A DNA stretch of 64,000 nt from Emydura subglobosa (taxonomy: Eukaryota > Chordata > Testudines > Chelidae), in the NCBI GenBank assembly GCA_007922225.1, contig ML680098.1:1116001-1180000 (forward strand). The letters are read 5' to 3'. Shown one piece after another: positions 35,713 to 47,480 of the stretch. The notes below the pieces were generated by a model, which made no database searches, was not told where the DNA came from, and saw only the letters and a list, made by a program, of their open reading frames with translations. The translations under genes were made by a program, and so were the position numbers. Each line of letters opens with the position of its first letter. Within the stretch, counting starts at the first letter, position 1.

Positions 35713-35805
35713 GGTGAGTGGGTGACGTTCTGTGGCCTGCAATGTACAGGAGATCAGACTAGATGATCACAATGGTCTCTTCTGGGCTTAAGGTCTATGA
35801 GTGCA
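35713..35805 (+). mobile_element. CR1 3' tail fragment
   Basis: GGGTGACGTTCTGTGGCCTG, then GGAGATCAGACTAGATGATC, then AATGGTCTCTTCTGGGCTTA and GTCTATGAGTGC. The same 3' UTR type ends the old CR1 at 43.7 kb (GATGTAATGGTCCCTTCTGG). Confidence 0.85.
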
Positions 35806-36734
35806 AATATTAATGTCTTTAACCCCTGCCACAAAACACACTTTTTCTTTAATATTTTCATGATTTGTACATGTGTTTTTAAACAGAGCACAGGGGAGGG
35901 GCAGTGTATGAAGAATAATCTTGTGGAAATTTCTTTAGATCGTTTCTACTCTCTGCTTGTGTAATCAGGACTGACTTCACCAAGAAGCTACATCTGTAAT
36001 TCCCAATAATATATTCAAGTAATCTCACTCCCCCCCCCCCCACACACTCTTCTTTAAAATACCCTGGAAGCCCACCTGTTCTGTGAAGCATTTCAACTGT
36101 AATGACCACATGACACTCAGTGTTCTAGTCTCTGTTCACACTGTATTTTACCCACTGCTCTCTTTCCTTCCCAAAGCTCTTCAGGGCAAGGATTGAGCCC
36201 TGAAGCAACCCATCTCCTGCCCCACCAACCCTACTGTCCTATATAAATAAAAGTACACGGTCTGCTTTAGGATCCAGAAACTGTACAGAGCAAGCCCTCT
36301 GGAATTTACATTGACTGCTAGAGTGATGCCATTGAATTCTATGATGTGGACACAATCCTCCCACTTGTCGTAAAGGGACGCTGAATTTCAGAATGATCCC
36401 AAGTGAACATAGCTGTTTATGGTGAAGGGATCAACCCTACCTGGGTTTTATTTCTGTTAGGATATTTAGAAGGACATAGCTAAATGCTGGCAACTGGGGT
36501 ATTTAGTATTGCTGAGTTTTACACAGGTTCTTTACCCACTGCTAAAGATTTTTTTTTGTTGTTGTTGTTCGTACACAGATTCAGGTTTTTTTGTTTGTTT
36601 TTTTTTGTCAAGTGCACACACTTCCTTGGATTTGCAACACACCAGAAGAGTGTCTCCACACAGCAGAGGGCCTCACACATGCACAGGCACCCAGAGCATA
36701 CTTTAATATACCGGTTATAAATGTACTAGGGGCT
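35806..36734. other. Unassigned DNA with C and T runs
   Basis: A 12-C run at 36030-36041 and T/G-rich runs at 36549-36607 (TTG units). The overlapping frames at 36484-36827 are artefacts of the T-rich stretch. Confidence 0.35.
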
Positions 36735-37870
36735 TTAGAAATAAGCCACTCCAGCCAAAATAAGAGCAGGTATGTAAAAGAGTGGACTTACCAAAGCTGC
36801 ACCCCCTCATGGCTAGGCATGGCATAGAAGGCTCAACTTGGCTAGCCCCGCCCATCCACACCTCTCTGCCCCTTCTCGTGAGCAGCCCTCCGGCCAGGTC
36901 ACACTTCAGTCTCGCCCCCTTCTGGGGAACTCCAGTCCCAAGTTTACATAAAACAATCAAATTCCAGTCTGTTCAGTAACCCACAGGAAGAATGGCTTAG
37001 ACCCACCGTATTTTCAATGTAGACCACTCAAAGAAATCTCCATTCAAGAACTTCTAGTCCTACTCAGCTCCCAATCCTTTTCTGAACCCTGTCTCAGGGT
37101 GGCCATGGCAAGAACCCCTCGTCTCTCACCATCTTGGTACTTTCTCAGTCTCAGCTCCACCCTGAGCCCTCTTTCAGGGCCCCCATAGTGAGAATCACCA
37201 TCTCCTGTAGCCATTGCCTTTTTAACCTGTCCCTTCCTAAGGTTTTTCCTTCCCTTCCCTACCTTCCCCAAGCTTCAGCCTACTTTCCTCAGCTTCACAG
37301 GTTTCCTTTTCAGGCCCCCCTCTGCTTCCTCCGGGCTTCTTTCCAGAGCTCGGCCTAATATCTGCCATGTTCTTTCCTGCTCTCATCTCAGAGCACTGCC
37401 TCCTAGGATTTCCCCTCCCTGGGATCTCCTTTCCTCAGGGGCTGCAACAGGACCCCATTCCTGCCTGCCTTTCCCCAGTCCTGAAGACTTCAGTCCAAAC
37501 ATCCTTAGACTTTACCCTCACTGCTGTTTGGGGTTTACAGCCTTCCGTTTCCTCCTGGCTCAGGAGAGCACACCTTTTAACAAAGGTGTCACTTTTCCTA
37601 GCTGCTCAGGCTTCTTCCTGGCTCCCTACTCTAGTTCTGGCTCCAAGCCTCCCAGGCTTCTGTCAGTCTTTAGCCCAGAAAAGGAAACTCCCAGCTACTT
37701 TTTACCTGAACCTCCTCGCTGGCCTTTCCCATTGCCCTGTGCTCCTTCCTTGATGAAGGCCCAGCTCCTCCCCAGCTGGGTTTAATCACCAGTTATGCCT
37801 CACAGGTGCTACAAAGAAAACTAATTGGACCTAGGCTTAACCAGGGCCATATTTATACACACCATCACAA
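36735..37870 (-). mobile_element. Long pyrimidine-rich LTR-like repeat
   Basis: About 1.1 kb that is strikingly pyrimidine-rich on the plus strand, with recurrent CTGCTTCCTCC/CCTGGGATCTCC words. From memory it matches, on the minus strand, a dispersed reptile repeat starting near 37870 (TAAATATGGCCCTGGTTAAG, then CAGCTGGGGAGGAGCTGGGCC). The 128-residue frame at 37367-37753 lies wholly inside and is rich in Leu, Pro and Ser as expected from biased composition; I do not regard it as a gene. LTR nature is inference. Confidence 0.4.
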
Positions 37871-37950
37871 GTTGTTTGCACTGTTTAAATTCAATCAATT
37901 TAAAAACTGGTTTAAGTTAAACCAGGCACATTTTTAATGTAGCCAAAGCC
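37871..37950 (+). mobile_element. Fragment of GTTTAAC-type DNA element
   Basis: GTTTGCACTGTTTAAATTC, then CTGGTTTAAGTTAAACCAGG (a palindromic stretch) and AATGTAGCCAAAGCC. Related to 15057-15240. Confidence 0.4.
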
Positions 37951-39589
37951 ACAACTGGGGGTCTGTAGACACTACTATAATTCAGAACATAGGTCCATAT
38001 ACCTTTCCTAGCCTCACAGTTAGAAACTACAGGTATGATTGCAATCGGAGCGTTTTAAGCGGGTAATGTAGTGTATTTACAATAAAGTATGTGCATACGT
38101 GTGTAGATTGTATTTAATGTAAACATGATAGCTCTCATACACAACCTGCTACTGAACTTGGGGTTTCTCTGATTCAGAGGAGAAGAACATTCCCCTAACA
38201 GTCTGATCCTGTTATCAGACAGAGGATATGGTGTGTAAATGAAGGAAGGAAGTGGAAATGATATTGGTGCTTTTCCACATTCAATTTGACAGGGCCTCAA
38301 GTAAGTAGCTCCCACTTGCCACGTGTTCTATGGAAGAATATAAAATCATGCAGTAGCTGGCATTGAACTCTATGTGGCAGTAATGTACCAGTTCAGTTTG
38401 CCCAGCAAAGGCCCAGAATTGGAGGCAGGGAATACACACCATTCACATGTAAGGGAATGATATGGTACAGGGCCAGATGGTAACGTATTAAGACTAAGCC
38501 CCATCAACTCTTTGAAAGCAAGAACCCAGTGAACCACAGTTTGCCATCCTTTCTGGGAAATTGTAACGCTTCTCTTCTGCATTCAGTCTGGCAGTAACCG
38601 TCCTTCACTTTTTCTGACTCTGTATTCATGCTGGGAAACAATAGTACAGTCTTAAAATCTGCTTATATTCTAAAGTCATCTTGCCTGGCTTTGTAGGCAC
38701 TCTTGGAATGGAGCTCTACAATTTTCCATCCCAAGACACCCAATAGCTACATTAAAAATAGCCATGGACCAGTTCCCCTGTTTGGGACCTGCCTCCTAGT
38801 ACGTGTCACACTGATCATAGTTTAGTATCCACTTGGGCCTTCAAGCAGGGCACCCTAGATTGTCAATGACCACTCACACCCTCAGACTACGACAGTGTTG
38901 TTCTCAGTGTGCACTTTAAAACTGTAGTGACTAACGCAGTGCTCCTAGCCAAAGATGTGTCTGTTCCTCTGCCTCAAGTCTGTGTGATTTACAACATTCT
39001 CCGACCAAATGGAGGGGGATGTAACTCAAGCAGAGAGGGAAGGAGGGAATGCGAGGAACATCTTAGTATCGTTTGCACAGCTGTAATGTCATTCCTCTTC
39101 CTTACCCATCCGTATTACAGCTTCCAGCATATGCGTCCCAACCAGTGAAATACACAAGGAGATTTACAAATGTCCTCCTGTGATTTTTTACGTGCTGGCG
39201 GTTAGAACGGTCAGACAAAAAACTGTTCTGTAAATATCCATGCAATTTATGGAGCTTTTGAGGACTAGTCTTCCACTGATGCTTGGGGGGCTTACACGGA
39301 TAACCCCCAGTAAGGCTATAGGGTGGTACAGATAACAATTCCCTCATGAGTACATCCGTGGGAGAAAAGACCCCTTTGTATTCACTCTGTGGGTGTTAGT
39401 AGCAACAATTCCTGCTTGTGACATAGGAACATTTCTAGACAAGTCTCATTTTATATTTTCATTTAATCTGTACCAATTACTTGAATTCTGAGTGTAAGTG
39501 GAATTAAAGATTACACCAAGAGAGAATGAAAACGCATGCAAGAGGTAAAACACAGTTTTACTGCTTATCTTGATCTCACTCCAATGGAG
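37951..39589. other. Unassigned DNA, no gene seen
   Basis: No repeat or exon is recognised with confidence. Frames at 38055-38315 and 38370-38582 (minus) have no known domain. Confidence 0.35.
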
Positions 39590-40255
39590 GCTTTACCATA
39601 TACTTGTAACCCTTCCACCAGGTGGAGTCAGCAGCAGCAAGGGTCAGGTTCAATCTCTAGGGGTTCCTATTAACATTACAAAACAGAATGGTCTCGAGCC
39701 CCTACCCCGGAATCTGGGAAAATTAACCACCACCCCTGAGTGCCTCCCTCACAAGCACTACTGAGGAAAACGCAGTATTAATTTAGGAAAACACCACAAC
39801 GATACAAAAGTATTCAGACAATAAACAAACACCCTCCTATCGCTGGCGGTAGTTCTTTGCTTCAGCTTTCCACCTTGCAGTGGGAAAGCACAATGGACAA
39901 ATGACCTTTTAACACCCCCCCTGCTTTTTCCTTCTGCTGCACACAACTCATGGATTTGCAGGCCTAGGTCAACTAAGCCAGGGAGTCCAGGGTGTTTTCA
40001 CGTGGGTTCTTCTCCCACCCCTTGGAAGGAGTGGTCAACGGATGTCTCAATTTGCTGTTGTCACTACTAACCATCTGTTCACCGCTGCCTTTAGCTACAA
40101 TGCCACATTCTGAGATTTCACTACTCAGCCCAGTCCTTAGTGATTTCCGCTCTTCAAGCCTCACTGCTGTCTTTCTCCACAACACTGTCCCCAGCCCAAA
40201 CCTAAGCCCCCTAGACCAGCCTATCAGTGATTTCAGCTCTAGTGATCACTAAGAA
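39590..40255 (-). mobile_element. LTR-like repeat of uncertain class
   Basis: Recognised from memory as a dispersed reptile repeat: TGTAACCCTTCCACCAGGTGG, then GGTTCCTATTAACATTACAA, GAATCTGGGAAAATTAACC, then an AGTATTCAGACAATAAACAA block. It directly abuts the hammerhead-like element at 40256. Strand and class are uncertain. Confidence 0.35.
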
Positions 40256-40394
40256 CCTGGCCTGAGGAAGAACTCTTTGTAACCTCAAAAGCTTGTCTGA
40301 CTCACCAACAGAAGCTAGTCCAATAAACAATATTACCTCCTCTACCTTGTGTCTAATATACTGGGACCAACACAGCTACACCACCACTGCATAC
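40256..40394 (+). mobile_element. Penelope-like retroelement tail with decayed hammerhead core (copy B)
   Basis: CTGAGGA at 40262-40268, an 18-nt segment that would be stem II, then AAAA (40287-40290) where GAAA is expected, then GCTTGTCTGACTCACC and the 3' part CTGGGACCAACACAGCTACA. The order matches the copy at 48671-48765 and, in its core, the copy at 53110. Stem II pairing is largely lost. Assignment to Penelope-like elements follows from the published finding that these retroelements carry hammerhead motifs; no protein part is present here. Confidence 0.5.
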
Positions 40395-42879
40395 AAGAAG
40401 AAATAAGGATTCTCAATTGATTCTGAAGAGCTCTATCTTTAAAAAAAAAAAAAATGGAGTGGGAGGACTACATGGCATCCGGGGGCCTTTAAATAGAATC
40501 CACAAAGAGATAGGCACATCCCTTCCCTCTCTCTCTCTCTGGTTTGGCATCACTACCCACGCTTAGCGAGTGAGGTTATACTTAGGATGCTCCTTTCAGT
40601 TAGGGCATATTAAGTACAGTTCTGCTGCCCTTTAGTCATACAACAAGGATCACAAAATTTCACCACCATTCCACTCAAGACAAGTGAATTTTAACTCCAA
40701 ACCACCAAAATTGATCATTTTGGCAAAAATAGGTACATCTACTGATCAAGGAAGCAAAGTAGGTGTGTCTACACAAATATGGTCTGCTTCTGGGGTCTTT
40801 TCCCTCAGTTCATCAACAGATGACAGGAGGGAGCTCATCAAGACCTCGGGCTTACATAACGTATGCCATTCTGATATAAAGGTTTCTCTCCCTCTAAAAA
40901 ACTGAAGACAGGAACTTATTGGGCACAAAACTTGGATATTGTTCATCTAACATCTTCTGCCTTATCTGATTGTGCCCCACCGTGGCTACAAACATTTTTT
41001 TTCTCCCTTCCAGTTTATAACATGAAATAACTGGAGCAAACTTATCCTAGTTTTTTTAAATGTTTCTTCATTACTTTGTGACCTCCATATGGCTATAACG
41101 CAAATGGTTGGAGGCTAGGGTCCAAATTAGTTTCCTGGTATTTCCAATTTAGATTCTTATTCAGGTAGTACTGGAGAGATAAGATTGAACCCATGAGATT
41201 ACAGGGATGGAATAGGTTTTTGTGAAAGGATGAATGAGGAAAGACAACTGAATTAAAAGGCTTTCACCTATCTAATGGACTCCCACTAGATGGTCTTATT
41301 TGAGCCAAGAAGTGACACTGAAAGGGGTTAATATGGAATATGGAGGATTAGGAAAAGGCAAATAAATTACACATGCTCATATCTAGCCAACCAGACAGAC
41401 TGAACCAAATTCAGAGCTGATTTACAGCTGTTCTCTGTCTGAAAGCAGAAGACAATGCTCCTGCTGGAAGGAACAGCTATTTTCCAGTCCATGATCCTTT
41501 GCCTGCTGTAGAAGAGGCTGGATGAGAGGATATCCTATGGTGTACTGTGATGAGGGACAATTTCAATACTGCTCTAAGATGGGGGGATAATGGGACATTA
41601 CCCTGGGCTGAAATACGCACTTCTCTCCCCCAGGAATGTATTTGGCTCTCTTCCTACTAGAGGACTATCCATGGCATATAACTTCCAGAAATCACAGTGA
41701 TATTGGGAAGGCAGGAAAGGAAGACAGAAATCCCCTGCCAAGCAGCCTAGCTACGCCACAGTTTTCCATGGATTTCAAGCCTCAGGAATCATGGGGGTTA
41801 CATTGTACCGTTCTCTCTGTGGTTGAGTAGGGCGTAAGCCAGGGTTAAATTTGGCCCGCTACTTGTTTGACTATCAGAACTCTGTGGTAACCTGGCACCA
41901 GAAAGCTAAGGCTCCACAGGGACAGTACAGTCTAAGCTGAGCGTCTCTCATTCCAATCAAATACTTGGTGGAACTCCCAGAGACGGCACAGTCATTGCAG
42001 AAGAGAATTTCTTGCATGGGGTCCACCGAGAACAGTGCAATGAGAGCCACAGGACTGACTCCTGGAAGACTTGGATGCCTCTGGCCTATCTTCTTTTCTC
42101 AGACACAGAGCAACTGTAGGCAACTTCTTGTCAAGATTGGGGGGCGTGGAGCCATAAAAACAAGATCATAAAGGAGAAAAGAGAATCAATTTACTGGTCA
42201 GATGAAATCATTATTCATAATATCGTTATGAAATGTAATATGCACCCAAGTATGGAGAGAGGAAGAGGATGGGCAGTGCATGCCTGGAGCATGTTGGAAA
42301 GTCAGAATGGGTCATTAATAAACAGAATCATAGATGTCAGCATCTTCCTTCAAGGTGTAGAGTGTCACTTCTACAAACCGTGATCCTCACTTTACTCCTT
42401 TCCAACAACTGGCTTCAAACCAGAGGTGGGGGAAGTTCACCCATGTATATATTTATCTGATTTATTTTTCTTTAAGAGTTGCCTTGATTCTGTATAAACA
42501 TGACGAGCACAACGTTAACAGTTACATGTATTTAAATACCATTAGTCTTTTGGTTTTTCCATAGGACTCTGGCAAATAGCCTGCAATGTTAGATAATGTT
42601 TGACTTTGAGTTGACATCTTTTAGTAGTTCTGTCTCTGGAGTTGGGATTGAAGGGGTAGAGATATAGAGAATGAAGGTACCTGGAAGAGGATAAAGGGTA
42701 AAATTAAGTTTATTTTGCCTTTCTTTATTTCAGTTCAAAGTTTAGGGGGGTGGGGGGAGGGAAGGGGAGAGATGTCAGGTAGGAGGGAGCATTCTTGATG
42801 GCGCTTTCCTACTATAGCAATTTCCAATCTCTCTCTCTCTCCCCCACTGCAACCTCTGCAAACTCTTATAAGAAAGGAA
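40395..42879. other. Unassigned DNA, no gene seen
   Basis: Poly(A) of 14 at 40441-40454, and (TC)n runs near 40526-40541 and 42829-42842. A G-rich patch lies at 42745-42775. No exon or repeat family is recognised. Confidence 0.35.
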
Positions 42880-43712
42880 CTAAGACGCTCAAAGTTTATG
42901 CAAAGTTACACACGAGGGAGAAGTAGTGCAGGCCATACCTACAAAATGGAGGATTGTATCCTGGACAGCAGTAGCTCCAAAAAGAATCTTCAGGTCAGAG
43001 TAGACAAGATCCTCAACATAAGCTCCCCGTGCAACACTGTGGCAAAAAATGGCTAATGTTATCCTTGGATGTATAAGCAAGGAAATACTGAGGAAGAACA
43101 TGGAGGTTATTTTACCACTGCACACAGGATCGGTGGACCCATACCAGAATACTGCATTACATTCTGGTATTAGGGTAGTTTTAAAAAGGAAAAATTGATG
43201 ATTTTCAAAAAAATATTGTTGAAAAATAGGAGACGGTGCAGAAAAGAGCCACAAAAATTATTTGAAGGCTGGAGCCAATGCCTTACAGTGAAAGACTTAA
43301 AGAGCTCAGTCTGTTTAAATCAAAAAGGTTGAGAGGTGACTTGATTATGGTGTGTGGTATTTCTTTTTCAGGAAGGTATTTAGATAATCAAGGACTCTTT
43401 AATCTAGTGGAGAAAGGCATAACAAGAACCAACAGCTAGAAGCTGAAGATAGACAAATACAAATGAGAAATAAGGGAGAAATTAACAACAGTGAGGTTAA
43501 TTAGCCACTTGAACAAGCTACCAAGGGAAATGATGGATTATCCCTCTCTTGATGTCTCCACATCAAGACTGGATGCCTCTTGGACAGATACACTTTAGCC
43601 AAACACAAGTTGGTCTCCATATTGGGATACTTGGGTGAAACTGAATGGCCTGTGTTATCCAAGAGGTCAGATTACATGATGTAATGGTCCCTTCTGGTCT
43701 TAACCTCCATGG
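42880..43712 (+). mobile_element. Old CR1 LINE fragment, plus strand
   Basis: GTGCAACACTGTGGCAAAAAATG, then ATCCTTGGATGTATAAGCAAGG, then AGAATACTGCATTACATTCTGG, GTGCAGAAAAGAGCCACAAAAA, and the 3' UTR GGTCAGATTACATGATGTAATGG ending TCTGGTCTTAACCTCC. The order is that of the CR1 ORF2 end and 3' UTR. The open frame on the minus strand (42889-43254) is antisense noise. Confidence 0.85.
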
Positions 43713-43779
43713 AGCATTAGATTCTCAGCATTGGATTCTGGAGTGAAGGTTCTGATTGAAGCTTTTACCACAAATCACC

Positions 43780-44005
43780 CAATGAGGTGTCCAACAGCAC
43801 CAATTAGTTGTAGTTTGGCATTTAATACCACCCTAAATGAGGTTTGTGAGGCTACCAAACCAGGTACCAATTCATGCCATGGCCCCCAGGCCTCACTGAA
43901 CACTGACAGATGCATAGCTGGAAACCAGTGTCTCACCTGTGTGTTTGTATTGTTAAGATAGTTATTGGCCTTACGTCAATGTGTTTAGTCCTTATGCAGT
44001 TGACC
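43780..44005 (+). mobile_element. LTR-like fragment related to 4250-5395
   Basis: Aligns with 4275-4420: ACATAGCTGG at 43912 and CTCACCTGTGTGTTTGTATTG at 43932, with the same spacing as ACATAGCTGGAACC and CTCGCCTGTGTGTTAGCATCG in the first copy. Confidence 0.5.
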
Positions 44006-45394
44006 AGTTGTTAAAGAGAAACCTTACTTCCTTTTCTAGAGTATAATGTAGTTTTTCTTAAAAATCTTTATGTCATCATATTTTTCCTCTGTTGGTCATT
44101 TCTGACCTTGATTCCCCCCACCATTCTGGAAAGGTGAGCAATGGCCGCTTCCTGTGGCCATCTCGCGTGAGACAAAGATTATCAGCACAATTCATACTCA
44201 GTGCCCTTTATTCCCTTATGCAAGCAGTAGAAGTAGGAGATGGGAAGGAGAGCAGATCATATGAGGATCTTTTTGGAGGATATGTTTTTGCACCACTCCA
44301 GGTGACAGGTGCATCTCAAACACCACAGGGCACTGTGCCCCGGAAGGAAGTTTATATGAATGGAAATGCTGTGGCCAGTGGTATTTTATCCCTTCTATTC
44401 CTCAGGGGAACAAAATATGCAATGAGAAAAATTGGAGAATCAATTTTTCAATTTAATTTGAACATTTCCATATGAGTGCATTAGTGCTTGTCTCATGTAT
44501 TGTTTGCTGGGTAGCAACACCCAAGAGGACTCCATATTCCTAAAACTAAACAAGCTTATTAAGAGAACTATTTACAGAAATGCTGCAACTAGTATTCCAG
44601 TCACATGCACACAGACTGACTTCCTGGCCTCACCCTCCTGCAACCTGTGTTATGCCCTCAAAGTTCCATGCAGGTGCTACAGTGCTGGCTATAGAGACGG
44701 CTATTCTCCAGTTATGTACAGAACAAGTATGGCATAGACAGAGGCCATCCTGCCTCAGCCTAAGCTAGAAGGGCCATCTAGAGGAGAGAGTTCCATACAA
44801 AATGTAACCCTTGTCCTCTCTGCTCAGACTGTCATCAAGCTGACCAACTTATGTCAATTATTATGATGGTATCTGGAGCTAGAGTGGGACCACCAATAGC
44901 TTTTTGCATACACTGCTGAGCATAGTCTCAAATGACGGTGATGTTTGGTCACCACAGATATGGACTAGATCACAATTTCAAATCTTTCAGTAAAAGGCAA
45001 TATGCCTCCTGTATGATTCTCTTCCACCACCTAAATCTATTCATCCCTGCCTCCACACCAGGGGAGGTATTTTAAATTACAAGCATAACGGGACAGCTGC
45101 TAACCTCATTCTGTGTCAAAAGGATGTAGAGGGTTCTGCAAGAAGAATGAAATAGGTGCAGTGCAAGACTCAGTTCTGAAAAGGTGTGTGGTAAGTCTTG
45201 AGAACTAAATACAAGCCCATCTGCATCGTACATATTAACGTACACTTTACATTAGTATCTAGTTTTGTAAACTCATCTGCGAGGCACTCTGATGGCACAG
45301 TGATGGGCAAAGTATAAGAATCTATGTAGCTATACACACTATCCAATGTATTGTCAGCTGAGGATGGGGCCCCATCACACTGGGCATAATATAT
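44006..45394. other. Unassigned DNA, one unexplained 127-residue frame
   Basis: The plus-strand frame at 44092-44475 has a hydrophobic segment (ASGILSLLFL) followed by basic residues, but I recognise no family. 44480-44900 may be another LTR-like repeat (AAACAAGCTTATTAAGAGAAC block). No splice arrangement or repeat boundary is clear. Confidence 0.3.
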
Positions 45395-45450
45395 AAACAC
45401 GTATCAGAAGGCAGTCCCTGACTCAAAGAGCTTGCAAGAGATGGGAGGAG
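45395..45450 (-). repeat. SINE tail fragment, minus strand
   Basis: The inverse reads CTTGCAAGCTCTTTGAGTCAGG and GACTGCC, like the 13845 tail. Confidence 0.4.
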
Positions 45451-45959
45451 ACAGGCAAAGGATGTAAAAAAAGAGCAAAAGCACAGTGGCTGAAATGGGA
45501 AAGAACAAGCTCCTCCCAACTCTCAGCCATTGCCGTAGCCAGGAGGCTATGCTGTATACTAGTAGCTATTCTTCAAGATTATGGCTTTATTCTGTATCTA
45601 GAGGCTCACAAACAAAACAATTCAGAAGTGTAGTAAGAGATCAATGGACCATTGTATATTTCTTTTCCAGTATCCATTGTGCTTTATGAGATGCTGTGGT
45701 ACAAGATTTATGGGACAACTTCAATCAACAATGCAGCCTTCTTTATCAGAGCAGTAACATGCTTTTCAACCTTTAATTTCAATTAAAATACTTTAGCAAC
45801 TGAAATATTTAAAATTGCTTAGTTTGCTAAGTGCTTTTGAGATAGAAGTAGATTGGCAGGAACAGGGGTGAAAGAAAGAAATTCTCAGGACTTCGGAAGA
45901 CGTTTGTGTGGGGAATAGTGAACAGAAAGATAGAATGGGAGTTAGGATCAATTGCGCTT

Positions 45960-46145
45960 CAAAGTGCCTTCTCATCAATGATCTCAAAGCTCTTGATAAA
46001 TTTTAAGGAATTTAGCTTCCCAATATCCCTGTGAGGTAGGGTGGGTGGGTAAGTATCCTTTTTTAAAGGAAGACTGGGAAACTGAGGGGTACTGTGACCC
46101 TTCTGTGCCTAGGGCAGTCATCTGAGAATGCCAAGATCAGGGCAG
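45960..46145 (-). repeat. MIR-like SINE fragment, minus strand
   Basis: GATCTCAAAGCTCTTGATAAA, then CAATATCCCTGTGAGGTAGG, then GAAGACTGGGAAACTGAGGG: the MIR 3' half inverted, ending in the tRNA-distal core. Confidence 0.65.
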
Positions 46146-46239
46146 GCTGTAAAAAATGACAGCAGATTCTCCCAGCACTGGTGGATGGCACTAAAGCCAG
46201 ACTTCCCAACCAGCCACAAACTGTGCTTTTGATTTCCTA

Positions 46240-47215
46240 CTCTGGTTATCAAAAAGTCAGTATACAAATACACACAGCCCCCTTTACTGCATTCCAGTCT
46301 CTGGCTCCCAATCAGCCACTAGGTCCAGTAAAGAGAGCAGTTATTTAAACTCTATGCTCTTTGGGTCAGAGGGAACCTTTTTTGGTAAAGGGTCAGCCAC
46401 AGTACCAGATCAATATAAGTTTGGATCTTACCCATAATACCACGCTGCCAGCCAATCCTTTAGTAACTAAAACTAAAGATTTATTATAAAAAGAAAGGAA
46501 CAAACAATAAGAGAAATGTTGAAGGATTAAAGTCCATATACATCAGGTTTCTAGAAGAATTGTGGAGTTTGCAGGCTTGTATAGTCCCTCTGGAATACAT
46601 CCAATAATTGGATGGGTCTCAGTCCTTTGTTGCACAGCTTCAGTTGCAGATGGCTTGATCCAGAGGTAGATAGGTGCTGAAAGCTCAACAGGAATGACGA
46701 CAAAATGGATTCCAGGCTTTGCCTTATATACACTCTGGTCCTTTCCATGCTGCTTGTGGAATTTCACATGAACCCAAATGAGCACGTCCTGGTGACTCAT
46801 CAGGTATATCCCTGGCTTCTCCCCCTGGGCCCCTTGCATCTGTGGATGTCTCAATGGGCCATTAAGCAGGCTATTGTCCTGCCACCATCCTGTCTAGGGT
46901 GGGTCTCAGATAGCACAATTTGAAATATAGATATATCAAACATATCCATAACTTCCATTACATACACAACATATGAACATAAGTATTATCATCTTCCTTA
47001 GCATATCATAGCCTTTCTAACAGTACCTGACATGGCATATCTTACATGAATTATTATGATTTTGACATACTGATGTCACATAATATAATAAATGCACCCC
47101 CCCCCAATCCAGCCAGCGTGACACCCCCAGCGCGAGACTGGTGTAGAAGAGAGTAATCAGAGCTCCTGAATACACCTCAAGGGCCCCTCTGCCAGTGTGA
47201 CAGGCACAGAATTAA
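46240..47215 (-). mobile_element. LTR-like repeat, minus strand, with promoter and poly(A) signals
   Basis: On the minus strand, a TATATAAGGC box (inverse of 46721-46730) is followed about 240 nt later by TATAATAAATC (inverse of 46479-46489), the TATA-to-AATAAA arrangement of a retroviral-type LTR R region. The stretch GATTGGCTGGCAGCGTGG, then GGTAAGATCCAAAC (inverse of 46420-46460), resembles the block GTTTGGCTACAAGC at 4980. Recognised from memory as a reptile LTR family. No gag, pol or env frame adjoins it. Confidence 0.5.
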
Positions 47216-47364
47216 ATAACTTGCTCAAGTCCACTATCTTAATGTCAACATTATCGGTTATTTCCTTCAGGGCCTGATCCAAAGCCCACTGAAATCACAG
47301 ATCTTGGATCAGGCCCATAGTGCATCATACATACTGCAGAGCATAAAAACAAAACAATTTACTT

Positions 47365-47480
47365 GTATTATAGTTGCATATAGACTCAGGACCAACCGTG
47401 GATCAGAGTCCCCTGTGCTAAGTACTGTACAAACATGGAACAAAGGATAAATTTCCTGCCCCCAAAAATTTACAGTCAAA
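47365..47480 (-). repeat. MIR-associated SINE 3' tail, minus strand
   Basis: The inverse reads GACTGTAAATTTTTGGGGGC, TTTGTACAGTACTTAGCACA and GGGGACTCTGATCCACGG. Same unit as 10138-10246 and 13845-13965. Confidence 0.65.

Noticed and set aside
37367..37753. 128-residue Leu/Pro/Ser-rich frame
   Set aside because: It lies wholly inside a pyrimidine-rich dispersed repeat, and its composition follows from the base skew.
42889..43254. 121-residue open frame on the minus strand
   Set aside because: It is antisense to an old CR1 fragment whose plus-strand motif order is clear.
46240..47215. Endogenous retrovirus with genes
   Set aside because: Only LTR-type signals are visible; no gag, pro, pol or env motif occurs nearby on either strand.
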